Below are positions 16,643-26,589 of a stretch of 64,000 nt of DNA, one piece after another (within the stretch, counting starts at the first letter, position 1; each line of letters starts with the position of its first letter). The stretch spans positions 1 through 64,000 of the forward strand of contig CAAGIS010000115.1 in assembly GCA_900769985.1 (NCBI GenBank), given 5' to 3'. This DNA is from Spirochaetia bacterium (GTDB lineage Bacteria > Spirochaetota > Spirochaetia > Treponematales > Treponemataceae). Made by a program: the position numbers and the translations under genes. The notes below the pieces were generated by a model. That model saw only the letters and a list, made by a program, of their open reading frames with translations, made no database searches and had not been told where the DNA came from.

Positions 16643-17179
16643 TTATTTCTTTTTTGTATCTTTTAAAATCATTACAATAAATGAAATTATCAAAATAATC
16701 CCGCAGACAACAATTACGGCATCTGCAATGTTAAAAGTAGGCCAGCGTTCCATTCCAAAAAGTCCGAAAAATTTGACATCTATAAAATCAACAACGCCGT
16801 CCGGTCTGAAAATCCTGTCAATTAAATTTCCAATTCCGCCACCAATGACACCACAAATACACCATCGCTGCACATCAGAAAATTCATTGCTTTTAAAATA
16901 CACGCGGATAACATAAGCAATCACGACAAGCGGAATAAGCGAAAAAACAAGTTTCCGCAAAAAAACCGGCCATGAATATCCCATGCTGAACGCTACGCCT
17001 AAATTTCTTACGTGAATAATTCTTAAAAGTCCGTCCCAAAATGACCACAAAACTGTATACGGCGGAATATTTTTTACAACCAGAATTTTAGTAATCTGAT
17101 CTGCTAAAATTACTAAAACTGTAAGGCTGAACGGAATGAGTTTTTTTAAAAATAACTGTTTTTCTTCTTTAGTTTTCAT
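16643..17179 (-). CDS. lspA: Lipoprotein signal peptidase (signal peptidase II)
   Basis: Inner-membrane aspartyl protease that removes the signal peptide from prolipoproteins; several lipoproteins in this window are its likely clients. Four membrane segments are visible. The two catalytic aspartates are in the conserved GGGIGNLIDR stretch near residue 118 and in FNIADA near residue 152; ADQITK near residue 21 and NLGVAFSMG near residue 57 are further family motifs. The 178-residue length is normal. No strong ribosome site is visible before the ATG. Confidence 0.96.
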   Translation of the reverse strand: MKTKEEKQLFLKKLIPFSLTVLVILADQITKILVVKNIPPYTVLWSFWDGLLRIIHVRNLGVAFSMGYSWPVFLRKLVFSLIPLVVIAYVIRVYFKSNEFSDVQRWCICGVIGGGIGNLIDRIFRPDGVVDFIDVKFFGLFGMERWPTFNIADAVIVVCGIILIISFIVMILKDTKKK

Positions 17180-17222
17180 ATATTAAATATATCAATTATA
17201 GTTATACACGTAAAGAAAAAAA

Positions 17223-17861
17223 TCATATTCCAAGATTTTCACCAACAAGAATTACTTTAATTCTTCCTGCAGGACGACAAATCCTTGTCGTAACCATCTG
17301 GGCACAAATCGATTCCTGATTTATGCAGTCACCGCATTCGCCTGTAATACTGCAAGGAGTTGTCTTGCAAAAACGCTGTGCATTAACCGGTGCTGCAAAA
17401 TGCCTGACACGGCTATATGCTTCGTCCAAATCTTTTACAATTTTATTAATTCCTGCTATTACCAAAACATTTTTCGGACCATAACAAAGGGCTGCAACTC
17501 TGTTTGCAGCACCATCAATATTAAAAAGTTCACCTTTTTCTGTAATTGCATTTGAACTCATTAAAAAAGTTCCGCAGCTTAAAGCATCGTGCATAAGTTT
17601 CTGGCGTTCTTCTGGATTTTGTGCAGTGTCTCTGTCAATCAATTTATAGCCTTTTTCTTTGAGCGCTTCTTTTATTCCAAGTTCATCAACTGTCATAGTT
17701 CCACCCCAAGAAACAGAATGTTCAATCGGAATGAGCTCCAGAACTTTTTTTAAAACGTCTTCTTTTTTTGAGACATAATATGCTTCAAAAAATCTCTTGT
17801 TCAATGATTCTGCAACTTTTTTACCTAGTTTATCATTTCTGATTTGAAATGGGTTTTCCAT
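17223..17861 (-). CDS. LUD-domain protein (LutC/YkgG-like, former DUF162)
   Basis: A 212-residue LUD-domain protein. Family marks are HSVSWGGTMTVDELG near residue 48, ALSCGTFLMSSNAITEKGE near residue 95, and the tail with CKTTPCSITGECGDC (part of a Cys-rich stretch near residue 165) and MVTTRICRPAGRIKVILVGE. Proteins with this layout occur beside lactate or glycolate oxidation genes and some may bind an Fe-S cluster through the Cys residues. No lactate-utilisation partner is adjacent here, so the role is open. The start has AGGAGG well placed and an extended -10 promoter just upstream. Confidence 0.85.
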   Translation of the reverse strand: MENPFQIRNDKLGKKVAESLNKRFFEAYYVSKKEDVLKKVLELIPIEHSVSWGGTMTVDELGIKEALKEKGYKLIDRDTAQNPEERQKLMHDALSCGTFLMSSNAITEKGELFNIDGAANRVAALCYGPKNVLVIAGINKIVKDLDEAYSRVRHFAAPVNAQRFCKTTPCSITGECGDCINQESICAQMVTTRICRPAGRIKVILVGENLGI

Positions 17862-17884
17862 ATTTTCCTCCGGGAAATTTCTGT

Positions 17885-17893
17885 ATTATACCA
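17885..17893 (-). promoter_or_regulatory. Extended -10 promoter of the LUD gene
   Basis: On the minus strand TGGTATAAT is a perfect extended -10 element ending 24 bases before the LUD-protein ATG at 17861. A -35 element is poor, which is normal for extended -10 promoters. Confidence 0.55.
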
Positions 17894-17964
17894 ATTATAT
17901 CTTATTTTAAAATTTAAATCATTTGCCGCCTTTGAATTTCTAAGGAAACTCAGCACTTCCCTAA

Positions 17965-20900
17965 TTATTTTACGACCATAACCTTTCTAGTTTCGTCAAT
18001 TCCAGGACCGACTACACGTATAAAATAAATTCCACGAGCAACAGCATTTCCTGAATTATTCGTTCCGTTCCAGTGATAATAATGCATCCCCTGAGACTGC
18101 CGGGAGTTTTCAAGATATTTTACGACATTTCCGTCTGCCGTCATTACAATAACACGCAGAGAACCAGCGCTTTCCATATTCACTTCCAGAGTACAAATAT
18201 CGCGGTTTGAGGCATTTATAACATTTGAATAAATCGAAACCCCACCGCGCTGACGCTGCGGTTCTGATACAATAAATGACCATAAATCTATCGAAGTAAA
18301 CTCATCTGCATTTTTTAACCTCAGCGCATATAACGGAGTAGTCTGAATATCAACGTCATTAAATTTATGATTTATAGTAATCTCACTGCCGTCAGAGTTA
18401 AGAACTTCAAACAAAAAACGTACGTCTGTTCCGTTTTGCCAGTTTAGACACGGACTTTCTTCATAGACATTATGGAACAAATACTTGGTAATTCCAGTTT
18501 TTGTATCTGTGCTGCCCGTAATTTTTGTTCCTGTTGAATCTTCGATATTAGGAGAAGTATTTAATGCAGGACTGAATCCTGTAACTACGCTGCTTCCAGC
18601 TGCTGCAGGAAAGAATGCCCGTGTCGTTAATCCAGAAATCTGTGTAAATGTTTCGCCCTGACAATGTTCACTTGGAGAAATATCTGCAACAAGTTTATAA
18701 GAAAATTTTGGCTCTCCATTTTCATCAACATTAGCAGATATGTCTTTTGTTACGAGAGTAATGTTTTTATCTGTAAACAGTTTGTTATTCTTTGTTTCCC
18801 CGCTAAAATCTCTGACCGCTATTGTATTGTCTACAAGCATTTCACTGGCAGCAGAATAATCAGTTGTCCTGTCGTCATACGCATATTGAATTTCAACTGC
18901 ATTAACCAGAAAATCGCTTATACAATGAGCCTCCCCCGAAATGACAACATGTCTGTCATCACTGTGGATTTTATTATTAAACAAATAAGAGTCATCATAT
19001 TCAATTTTTATTCCATATTGAATTTGATTATAACTGAGAGGTTTATTTAAAATTAAAACCAGTCCGTTTTTATTAAGTTTGTTTCTATCGACTTTTTCAA
19101 CTTTAAACTCATCATCTTTAGTATTTAACGATGAATATAATTTTATTGCAGTTTCTGTCGGAAATGCAGTACCTGGATTATATGTTTTCCATGTGATATT
19201 ATCCGAAAGTGGTTTGTCAAAATAAAGATATATTTTATCAGATTTAAAATCAGCAAGTGCAAAAGTTATATGCATCTCATCAAGAGCACATCGGCTTGTC
19301 GTTGCAGTAAATCTAAAACCTTCGCTTGAACTTGGAGTAATTAATGGCTCTCCATAATATGCACCTATCCTGTTTTTATGTTCATCTCTAAGTGTTGCAA
19401 AAATACTATCCAGAGCTTTTTGAATTTCAATATCAGTAAAACGCGAGTTTAATTTGCCTTCCATATCGCCTTTAGTTCCAGATTCAATACCAGTTGCATC
19501 AATGTTCCATCGTTTATCATTCGGCGCTTTTAAATAGAACACGGCAATGTCACCTTTTCCGTCAGTAGAAGTCGTACATTCTGCATCTATGTAAGAACCT
19601 ATAAAAGCAGTTGTCCCTTTATCATATTTTATCGAAGAAATTGCTTTTGAAATTTCATTATTTGAGTTTTCAATCAATGCTGTTGCAAATTTCTGTTCTG
19701 TTACAGTTACATAATTGCTCCTAACAAATTCAATTCGTATGACATTATCTCGCACAGAATATGTACCAGACAGATTTGGCACTTCAGGACTTGTCGAGCG
19801 GCCTTCAGATGAAGATATAGATGAATCAACATCTGCCAGAATTATCGGATGTAAAAAAGCAACACCTGTTTTTTGACGTTCATAACTTCCGTCATCGTTA
19901 TAAATAATTGCTGCATTTTTATCATTATTGCTGCTGTTCTCGTTTTCAGGTATGACATTCTCTCTTGCAGAAAGCCAAGCATATTCTCCGTCATGCGCAG
20001 TTACAGTACAATAACTGATTCTTGCATTATAAAATTCTGCAAAAGAATTTTTTGCATTATCGTTATCTTTTATATTCAAAGTCCAAGATGAAACCTGAGT
20101 TAAATCTACACCGTTATCATAAAAATTTTGCCCTGCCGTAATCGTCTTCCCGGCAAAATCTTTCAAAGTCGAAATATATTTTGAATTACTTATCTCTGTA
20201 ACCTGATCCGGCATTTTTTCTGGAAATACGGCAAGCGACGGCGGACAAAGATTATTTGCAGCAGTTCTAAGTGGATTTTGATAGGCAAATAAACCATTAA
20301 CACCTGACTCTGAATCATTATACATTCCAGGTGAATCCCCTTTTAAAAGCACAATGTCTTTTCCAGAAGTCAAATTTGCTTTTAACGAAACATCGCCGTT
20401 AAATAAAACGACATTGCCTTTTACATTCAAAGTGTCCGCAATAAAAGACACCGGTTTTGTCAAACTGTCCAATGCAGAAATATATAAATCATCGCCTGTA
20501 GTTGTTCCAACAGTAATCTTAGATGTCGGATTTGCAACAGCCCCTAAGTTTCCTGTATCTATTGTAGTTGTGCCATCAATATACGTTGTTGTATTGAACG
20601 AAACGCTGCCGTTATTCGTCCTGATAGTCGAGGCAATCTGAGAAAGTCCTGTACCTGTTTTTGAAAAACCGTCTTTCGCATAAATCTCTGAACCTTCTTT
20701 TAAACGAAGCAATCCTGTATTTTTAATCGACCCAGTTTTTGCACCGATTTTCCCAGTTGAATTTAAAATAATTTCTCCACCAGTAAAAGAAACATTTTCA
20801 AGATTTGTTCCACCACCAATTGAAGAACTTAATGTTATTTTTCCTGTTCCAGAATCAAGAGTAAAGTTCTCTTGATTACTTGCATCGTTTGTTCCCTGTA

Positions 20901-23900
20901 TGTCTTGATTTATTGCTATGTTTATTTTATCAGTACCGCTCTTTTTTGAGATTTTTACAGGTGATTTTAGTATAATTGTACCTGTCCCATTAAAACTAAC
21001 ATCTCCTGCTGACTGAATTACTGTTTCACTGCTGCTTGAATCTGTTCCTAAGATAACTGCCCCTGAACCTTGCAGCGTAAAACCATTTGTCGAGTTTATT
21101 GCCCTGCCTGCTGAAATTGAAAGCCGTGCAGAATTATCTAATTTTCCGTCAATATTAATTGATGCTACATTATCAATTAATATATTTGCATCAAATTTTG
21201 TCGTATATGGATTGTCAGCTGTCCCTCCAGACCCAAACGAAATACTGCCTCTTGTATTAATATTAGATTCTAAACTAATCGTAAGATTTTTTTGAAATAC
21301 AATATCACCAGTACCAGCAGCATCTTCAAAAGTCAGTTTAGAAATTAAAATATCAGACTCAAAAGTCTTGTCAGTTCCCTGCTGCGAAATTACGACATTT
21401 CCTAAATTTATCTGTGTATTTGAGCTATTCCTCAAGATTGTTCCGTTTGCAGAATCATAAGTTTTTCCACCTGTAGAATATGACCCTAAATAAAGTTTAT
21501 TTGAATTATCATTATATAAGCCGCCATCTGTTATCGTAAAATTCCTTCGGACAACAATTACAGAACCGTTTGTTATCGTTACACCATTTGGAATCGTCAA
21601 ATCATAAAATATACCAGAAATTTCTGAACTTTGAAGATTAATATTTTTATTATTGAATACTATAAGATGATTTATGTCTGTCTGCTCTGTTCCTGCAGTA
21701 CCTATCTCAAGCGAACCGCCGTTTGCACCAGAATCCCAGACCATACTGCCATAATTTACAAGTTTTTCTGCTTTTTGAGTATTTACTCCATTATCCCCAG
21801 TCTGAATAAACGAACCGCCGTCTTCAACTTTAAGAATTCTGCAAGAAAAACTGTTTGCCCCAAAATTAAATTCTGCACCGGCATTTACTGTTAAATCCCC
21901 GGAAGCAGAAAAATCACCTGACAATGCAGCAAATTTTCCTTTATCAACTGTTACTGAAGAACCTATAAAGCTTGCAGAAAGATTAATCTCTGTCGTTGAG
22001 TCACTTCCGGCAGAAAATATAATGTCACCATTACAAGTTACGTCACCTTGATAAGTTTGAGTTCCTTCTGTCGTTATATTACTTACGCCACTATCAAATG
22101 TTGTTTTTCCATAAACAGTCAGCTGTTTGAGTATTTTGTCTGTTTCTGTACCTATATTTCCTTTAAAAATTGCATTTGTACTGCTAGTATTATTTCCTAT
22201 CGTAATACTGTGCGGTGTTCCATTATAACTTCCTGTAACAGCGCCAAACTCTATATTACTACTTCCTGCCAAAAGCGTTATATCACTATTCGTTCTAAAA
22301 GCGCCTGTATACGTTTGAGCACCTGTCGTATTAATTAAAGAAGTTACTTCCCCGATAACTGTTTCCCCCGAAACATTTATACTTGCTGCATCGACATTTC
22401 CCCTAAAAGTTGAATTTCCATAACATTTAAAATCGCTACAAGTAATTTTAGTTGTTGCCTTTGCTTCAAATCTTCCATAAACAGTAATGTCATTAAGGTT
22501 TATTGTTCCTGTAACTTCCAAATTTGTTTTATTTGTTCCATCTCCTATTTGCAAAGAAAAAATTGGATTTGAATTTATTCCGTTGGAAAAAATAACTGTG
22601 TTTGTTCCTGCAAGCATTGTTACATCAGCAGTCAAAGTTGCCTGACCTGTATAAGTTTGTTTTCCTGTTGTCGTTACGTTTGCACCAAGAAATGACTTTC
22701 CAGCGACAGTAATTTTATTTGCAGTAACATCACCTTTAGAAGTCAAATTGCCGTTAATTGTAATTACATTAAATGTTCCATTAAAGCCTGCTGTACTGTT
22801 AAAAACTACCTCTGCAGTCTTTGCATCATTTCCAATATTTATTGACCGCTTATTACTATCCCAGCTGCGTATATTATCATTAAAAGTTATTGTTCCGCCA
22901 TTATCTGAAATTATTTCAATATCATCAACATTTATAAGAACCTCTTTCTCGTATGTTTGATTTCCTGCTGTTTGTATCTTTTGTGTAGTTCCACCAAACG
23001 TAACTCCGTCTGCAACATAAATGGAATCTGCTTTTATGTCACCCCTAAAAGTTGCACCACCATTTATTTTAAAATTACCATTTATACTAATGTCAGATTT
23101 TTTCCCGATTTCCCCTTCATAACCGCCAGTAATCGTAAAATCGTTTACACCAGTTATTAAACCATCAGTTTTTTGAACAGAATTTCCTGTAATTTCAAGA
23201 TTATAATTATTTCCAGTCACATCTCCTGCTAATGTTATATTATACCCCGATGCAGAAATTTCAGTATTCCCTGACAAAGTCATTTTTGGAAAAACAGAAT
23301 TCGCAGCACCAAAGACACTACCTTTTACTGTAAGTTCAATGGCATTAATTTTTCCTGCAACAGTTACACTTGCTGCATTCGTTATATCCAGTGCATTAGT
23401 CCCGCCTGAACCAGCATTAAAGACATCATTTTCATCATTTCCAAAATAAACATTGCCACCACTGACAGACAAAGTATCAACAGTCGATGTCTGACCGCCA
23501 GTTCCCTGATTAAATTTAACAGTTGAATTATTTGCCACCTCAATCAAAGAAAAAGCAGTATTCCCGTTAAAAGTTGCACTTGCATTTCCTTCTATTACAA
23601 CACTGCAGTCTGACAGATTTAGGTCAGAGCCTGCTGTCGGATATATTGCACAGCCAGTCGGAATAATATATTTTACTGCACTGCCACCAGAAGTAATTTT
23701 ATTCCAGTTTTGACTTTCATCCCAATCGTCATTGTAGGCACCTGTCCACAAAGCAATATTAGAGCCACCAGCAGCATCCATTACAATATCATTGATTGTC
23801 AAATTTCCATCATTCACTGTCGTGCCGGAAAAAACAATATCTGAACCTGCACCAGACGTAATTTTAAGGGCCCCGCTTGAATCAGCTGAATAACCCCCTT

Positions 23901-24489
23901 CTACAGTAAAATCAACTCCATCTTCAATACTTAACGTATGTGCCGTATTTGAGTCCCCTGCCGAATACGAAAAAGTTGTCTTTACAGTGACTGTTCCAGG
24001 CGTTCCGCTTGAATCGATTATCCTGACATTTGCAGGCAAACTCGCATTATTAAACTTAAAACTGTTGCAAATCAGGTTATGCCCGTTTAAATCAATAGTA
24101 ATGAGATTTGAGCCTGAATTTACACCAGTCGCACTATCTTCATAAGAAAAAATAATGTCATTGACAGTAACATCTGCAACAAGTCTTACGCCAGATTCTA
24201 TTTCTCCAGAAAAATATATATTGTCAGATTCACCTATACTAGGAGCAGAAGACATATAATCCCATGTACTGCCGTTTGGCTTTTTCCAGACAGACTTATT
24301 GCCCCAAATAAAACTACTTATATCAGTAGCATCCCAATCATGCATGCCACTAGCATATTCATTCCAAATATAGTTTTCAGCCAGCACACTTTGAGACACA
24401 CAGACAAAAAAAATATTAAATGCAAAAAAAATACGCGGCAATTTTTTACAAAAACTTTCTTTCATTTGAACAAACAATCGAGAAAACAA
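17965..24489 (-). CDS. Giant exported surface protein with repeated beta-strand motifs and FlgD-like C-terminus
   Basis: A secreted protein of about 2,174 residues. An N-terminal signal peptide ends SQSVLAENY (cut near residue 37). The first half, up to about residue 1,350, is Gly/Asn/Thr/Ser-rich with short repeating beta units such as GxQTYTGxxxxNxDIxLLAG and dozens of xGNxxxxxxxxINGN segments, as expected for a beta-helix adhesin or autotransporter-like passenger. The last about 95 residues are a FlgD-type Ig-like domain (GSLRVIVMTADGNVVKYL, WNGTNNSGNAVARGIYFIRV) ending KVMVVK, a form often used for surface attachment. The frame extends to an ATG at 24516, but GGAGGG lies six bases before a TTG at 24489, so I take TTG as start. 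No autotransporter barrel is seen. Function unknown. Confidence 0.87.
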   Translation of the reverse strand: MFSRLFVQMKESFCKKLPRIFFAFNIFFVCVSQSVLAENYIWNEYASGMHDWDATDISSFIWGNKSVWKKPNGSTWDYMSSAPSIGESDNIYFSGEIESGVRLVADVTVNDIIFSYEDSATGVNSGSNLITIDLNGHNLICNSFKFNNASLPANVRIIDSSGTPGTVTVKTTFSYSAGDSNTAHTLSIEDGVDFTVEGGYSADSSGALKITSGAGSDIVFSGTTVNDGNLTINDIVMDAAGGSNIALWTGAYNDDWDESQNWNKITSGGSAVKYIIPTGCAIYPTAGSDLNLSDCSVVIEGNASATFNGNTAFSLIEVANNSTVKFNQGTGGQTSTVDTLSVSGGNVYFGNDENDVFNAGSGGTNALDITNAASVTVAGKINAIELTVKGSVFGAANSVFPKMTLSGNTEISASGYNITLAGDVTGNNYNLEITGNSVQKTDGLITGVNDFTITGGYEGEIGKKSDISINGNFKINGGATFRGDIKADSIYVADGVTFGGTTQKIQTAGNQTYEKEVLINVDDIEIISDNGGTITFNDNIRSWDSNKRSINIGNDAKTAEVVFNSTAGFNGTFNVITINGNLTSKGDVTANKITVAGKSFLGANVTTTGKQTYTGQATLTADVTMLAGTNTVIFSNGINSNPIFSLQIGDGTNKTNLEVTGTINLNDITVYGRFEAKATTKITCSDFKCYGNSTFRGNVDAASINVSGETVIGEVTSLINTTGAQTYTGAFRTNSDITLLAGSSNIEFGAVTGSYNGTPHSITIGNNTSSTNAIFKGNIGTETDKILKQLTVYGKTTFDSGVSNITTEGTQTYQGDVTCNGDIIFSAGSDSTTEINLSASFIGSSVTVDKGKFAALSGDFSASGDLTVNAGAEFNFGANSFSCRILKVEDGGSFIQTGDNGVNTQKAEKLVNYGSMVWDSGANGGSLEIGTAGTEQTDINHLIVFNNKNINLQSSEISGIFYDLTIPNGVTITNGSVIVVRRNFTITDGGLYNDNSNKLYLGSYSTGGKTYDSANGTILRNSSNTQINLGNVVISQQGTDKTFESDILISKLTFEDAAGTGDIVFQKNLTISLESNINTRGSISFGSGGTADNPYTTKFDANILIDNVASINIDGKLDNSARLSISAGRAINSTNGFTLQGSGAVILGTDSSSSETVIQSAGDVSFNGTGTIILKSPVKISKKSGTDKINIAINQDIQGTNDASNQENFTLDSGTGKITLSSSIGGGTNLENVSFTGGEIILNSTGKIGAKTGSIKNTGLLRLKEGSEIYAKDGFSKTGTGLSQIASTIRTNNGSVSFNTTTYIDGTTTIDTGNLGAVANPTSKITVGTTTGDDLYISALDSLTKPVSFIADTLNVKGNVVLFNGDVSLKANLTSGKDIVLLKGDSPGMYNDSESGVNGLFAYQNPLRTAANNLCPPSLAVFPEKMPDQVTEISNSKYISTLKDFAGKTITAGQNFYDNGVDLTQVSSWTLNIKDNDNAKNSFAEFYNARISYCTVTAHDGEYAWLSARENVIPENENSSNNDKNAAIIYNDDGSYERQKTGVAFLHPIILADVDSSISSSEGRSTSPEVPNLSGTYSVRDNVIRIEFVRSNYVTVTEQKFATALIENSNNEISKAISSIKYDKGTTAFIGSYIDAECTTSTDGKGDIAVFYLKAPNDKRWNIDATGIESGTKGDMEGKLNSRFTDIEIQKALDSIFATLRDEHKNRIGAYYGEPLITPSSSEGFRFTATTSRCALDEMHITFALADFKSDKIYLYFDKPLSDNITWKTYNPGTAFPTETAIKLYSSLNTKDDEFKVEKVDRNKLNKNGLVLILNKPLSYNQIQYGIKIEYDDSYLFNNKIHSDDRHVVISGEAHCISDFLVNAVEIQYAYDDRTTDYSAASEMLVDNTIAVRDFSGETKNNKLFTDKNITLVTKDISANVDENGEPKFSYKLVADISPSEHCQGETFTQISGLTTRAFFPAAAGSSVVTGFSPALNTSPNIEDSTGTKITGSTDTKTGITKYLFHNVYEESPCLNWQNGTDVRFLFEVLNSDGSEITINHKFNDVDIQTTPLYALRLKNADEFTSIDLWSFIVSEPQRQRGGVSIYSNVINASNRDICTLEVNMESAGSLRVIVMTADGNVVKYLENSRQSQGMHYYHWNGTNNSGNAVARGIYFIRVVGPGIDETRKVMVVK

Positions 24490-24636
24490 AAAATTCCCTC
24501 CAGATTTTTTAATCATGCTTTTCTTTTATAATCGGAATAATCTGCACATTTATTAAAAATTTGCATTTTTTACTGATTATATCAATAGCAGAAGTCATCA
24601 TCAAAAATTTTATTTTCAGGTAATTTTAAAAAAGTC

Positions 24637-26589
24637 CTACAGTAAGTTCAGGATATTGTCAATTTCTGCTGAACGTAACAAAGCTGGCATTCTGTTCTGA
24701 AAAACCTCTTTTTCTTCTGAAGTATTTTTTTCTTTCAGTTCATACAAAAAAAGTTCCTGATTTTCTGCCGTTTCTATCGAATTCTGATAAATCGGCATTT
24801 TGTATTTATCATTATCAATGGCATCAATTACAGGCTGCGAAACCAAAAACGGCACACCAAATTTGAGCGCAACGGCAACGATTTTATAAACAGCATCAAC
24901 ACCATCGCCAATCATTATCGTATTAAGACTTGTCTGTTCGCCGACAGTTCCAATAACGACCTCTCCGTTATGAATTCCTGCACCAAACATTACGCAAGGC
25001 TCGCCAAATTTGCAAAGAACGTTATTCAACTGCCTGATTCCGTGCATAATTTCTTTGGCACATTTTACCGCATCTTCTGCAGATTTATCAAAAACCGCAA
25101 TACAGCCGCGTCCAAAGCAACTGGAAATAATTCCGTTGTTTTTATCAACACAATCGCATATAATTTTTATAAATTTACTGCAAGTTTCAAACTCATATCT
25201 TGCCTGAATTTTTTCTCCGTTAGGCGAAATTACAACAAGCTGAACATACATCACCGTCATCTTTCGCTTTGTACAATCACCAAGATGAACGTCTTTTATC
25301 TCATCATTTATCAGCCGTATAAAATCAGAATAAAAAAATTTAAGACTCGCTTCGTTACTGTTTTCAAGTTCAATTTTTGCCTTCCGCGCATTATGAAAAA
25401 TCGCCTGCTGAACATAAGCAAGATAAACGACATCAAACAAAATAAATACGATTGTACCGATTTGACTGAACAAAATAATATTTTCCGGCGTAAAAGACGA
25501 AAAGAACGCATCAAAAAAATAACCTGTATCTATAATCACAAAAAACAGGCAGTAAACTCCAAACTGAATCTGCTTTGTTGCAAAAGAAAATGCCATTCTG
25601 TAAATTCGATAAATGTAAAAAAGGAAGTCTACAAAAATAAGAAGAACAATTATATAATTCGTATATTTTATAGGAAATGTGCAGAAAATTATTCCGAACG
25701 AAGAAAAAATACCAAAAATGATTTTATCCAAAAGCAAAAGCTTATTCGTAGAAAATTTGTCCTTCATCGCCAGAACAGAAAACAGCTGCGGCAGCATCCA
25801 CGGACAGATACATTCAAGTACCGTTATAAACGAATACGGAATTTCTTGAAATTCCCACGACAAAATACTTCCGTTAAAAGACAGCAAGTTGCAGATAATC
25901 GCAATGAACACAAAACCAAAAATCAAGTTTGCATTTGAAGTTCTGTCACCAAAATATATCGAAAAATGAATAATACTCAAAAACAACGATGCGCCAAGCA
26001 AAAAAGAAATTAAAATAATTATCGAGCGAAAATGCCGCGTTATGACCTCTTCTTCTGCAAACAAAATCGAAGACGTAATTCCTGATTCATGATTAAAAAA
26101 ACTTGCCACCTGAACAACCAGTTCTATCGAACCGATTGAATCCGACTCAAGAAAAGCATAAACAGGTCTTTCGCATGGTTTGAAATTTTTTTCATCTGAT
26201 GAATAAGTACCAAACGAAGCAACTTTTTCTCCGTTACAAAAAAAGTTGGCAGCCGTTGCAGGTGATTTGCGCGAAAAAATAGCGTATTTCGTAGACGGCT
26301 TTAACCCGACAATTTTTATCCTGTAGCATGCAATGTCAGACTGAAAATTCTTTTTTGCTTCTATTCGCCACGATCCCGGAACTTTTATAAATGCCATATC
26401 ATACTGTTCGCGGTTAAAAGTCTGGAATTCCTGACCCGGATAAAATTCCCACATTCCGTTAAGCTTGATTGTTTCTTTTTCAAGTATTTCAGAATTATCT
26501 AGACGGACAACTCCATTCCAGATATCATATGCAAAAAGTGGAATAACTGCAAAAACTAAAACTGCAAAAAAACTGACAATCTTCTTCAC
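24637..26589 (-). CDS. 7TMR-DISM receptor with degenerate class III cyclase domain (second of pair)
   Basis: A 650-residue receptor: signal peptide (residues 1-20), extracellular jellyroll domain (about 30-180, LNGMWEFYPGQEF, VKVPGSW-like IKVPGSW), seven membrane segments of 7TMR-DISM type (about 185-400), a short coiled linker and a C-terminal class III nucleotide-cyclase fold (about 440-600). The cyclase lacks its key residues: the first metal aspartate of the DI motif reads VQL, the second site reads GRGCIAVF instead of GD, and the usual VNxAxR catalytic Asn/Arg stretch reads VDAVYKI. It is therefore probably a catalytically dead signalling or nucleotide-binding domain. It starts at a GTG that overlaps the upstream paralogue's TGA by four bases, so translation is coupled. 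Confidence 0.82.
   Translation of the reverse strand: MKKIVSFFAVLVFAVIPLFAYDIWNGVVRLDNSEILEKETIKLNGMWEFYPGQEFQTFNREQYDMAFIKVPGSWRIEAKKNFQSDIACYRIKIVGLKPSTKYAIFSRKSPATAANFFCNGEKVASFGTYSSDEKNFKPCERPVYAFLESDSIGSIELVVQVASFFNHESGITSSILFAEEEVITRHFRSIIILISFLLGASLFLSIIHFSIYFGDRTSNANLIFGFVFIAIICNLLSFNGSILSWEFQEIPYSFITVLECICPWMLPQLFSVLAMKDKFSTNKLLLLDKIIFGIFSSFGIIFCTFPIKYTNYIIVLLIFVDFLFYIYRIYRMAFSFATKQIQFGVYCLFFVIIDTGYFFDAFFSSFTPENIILFSQIGTIVFILFDVVYLAYVQQAIFHNARKAKIELENSNEASLKFFYSDFIRLINDEIKDVHLGDCTKRKMTVMYVQLVVISPNGEKIQARYEFETCSKFIKIICDCVDKNNGIISSCFGRGCIAVFDKSAEDAVKCAKEIMHGIRQLNNVLCKFGEPCVMFGAGIHNGEVVIGTVGEQTSLNTIMIGDGVDAVYKIVAVALKFGVPFLVSQPVIDAIDNDKYKMPIYQNSIETAENQELFLYELKEKNTSEEKEVFQNRMPALLRSAEIDNILNLL

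Noticed and set aside
17862..17964. Terminator after the giant surface gene
   Set aside because: Only a poor stem (AGGGAA with TTTCCT) without a T-run is visible, so I do not list it.
24970..25938. Plus-strand open frame of 322 codons
   Set aside because: It lies fully antisense to the 7TMR-DISM receptor gene, its product is Lys/Asn/Arg rich without any domain, and no ribosome site precedes it. A shadow frame.
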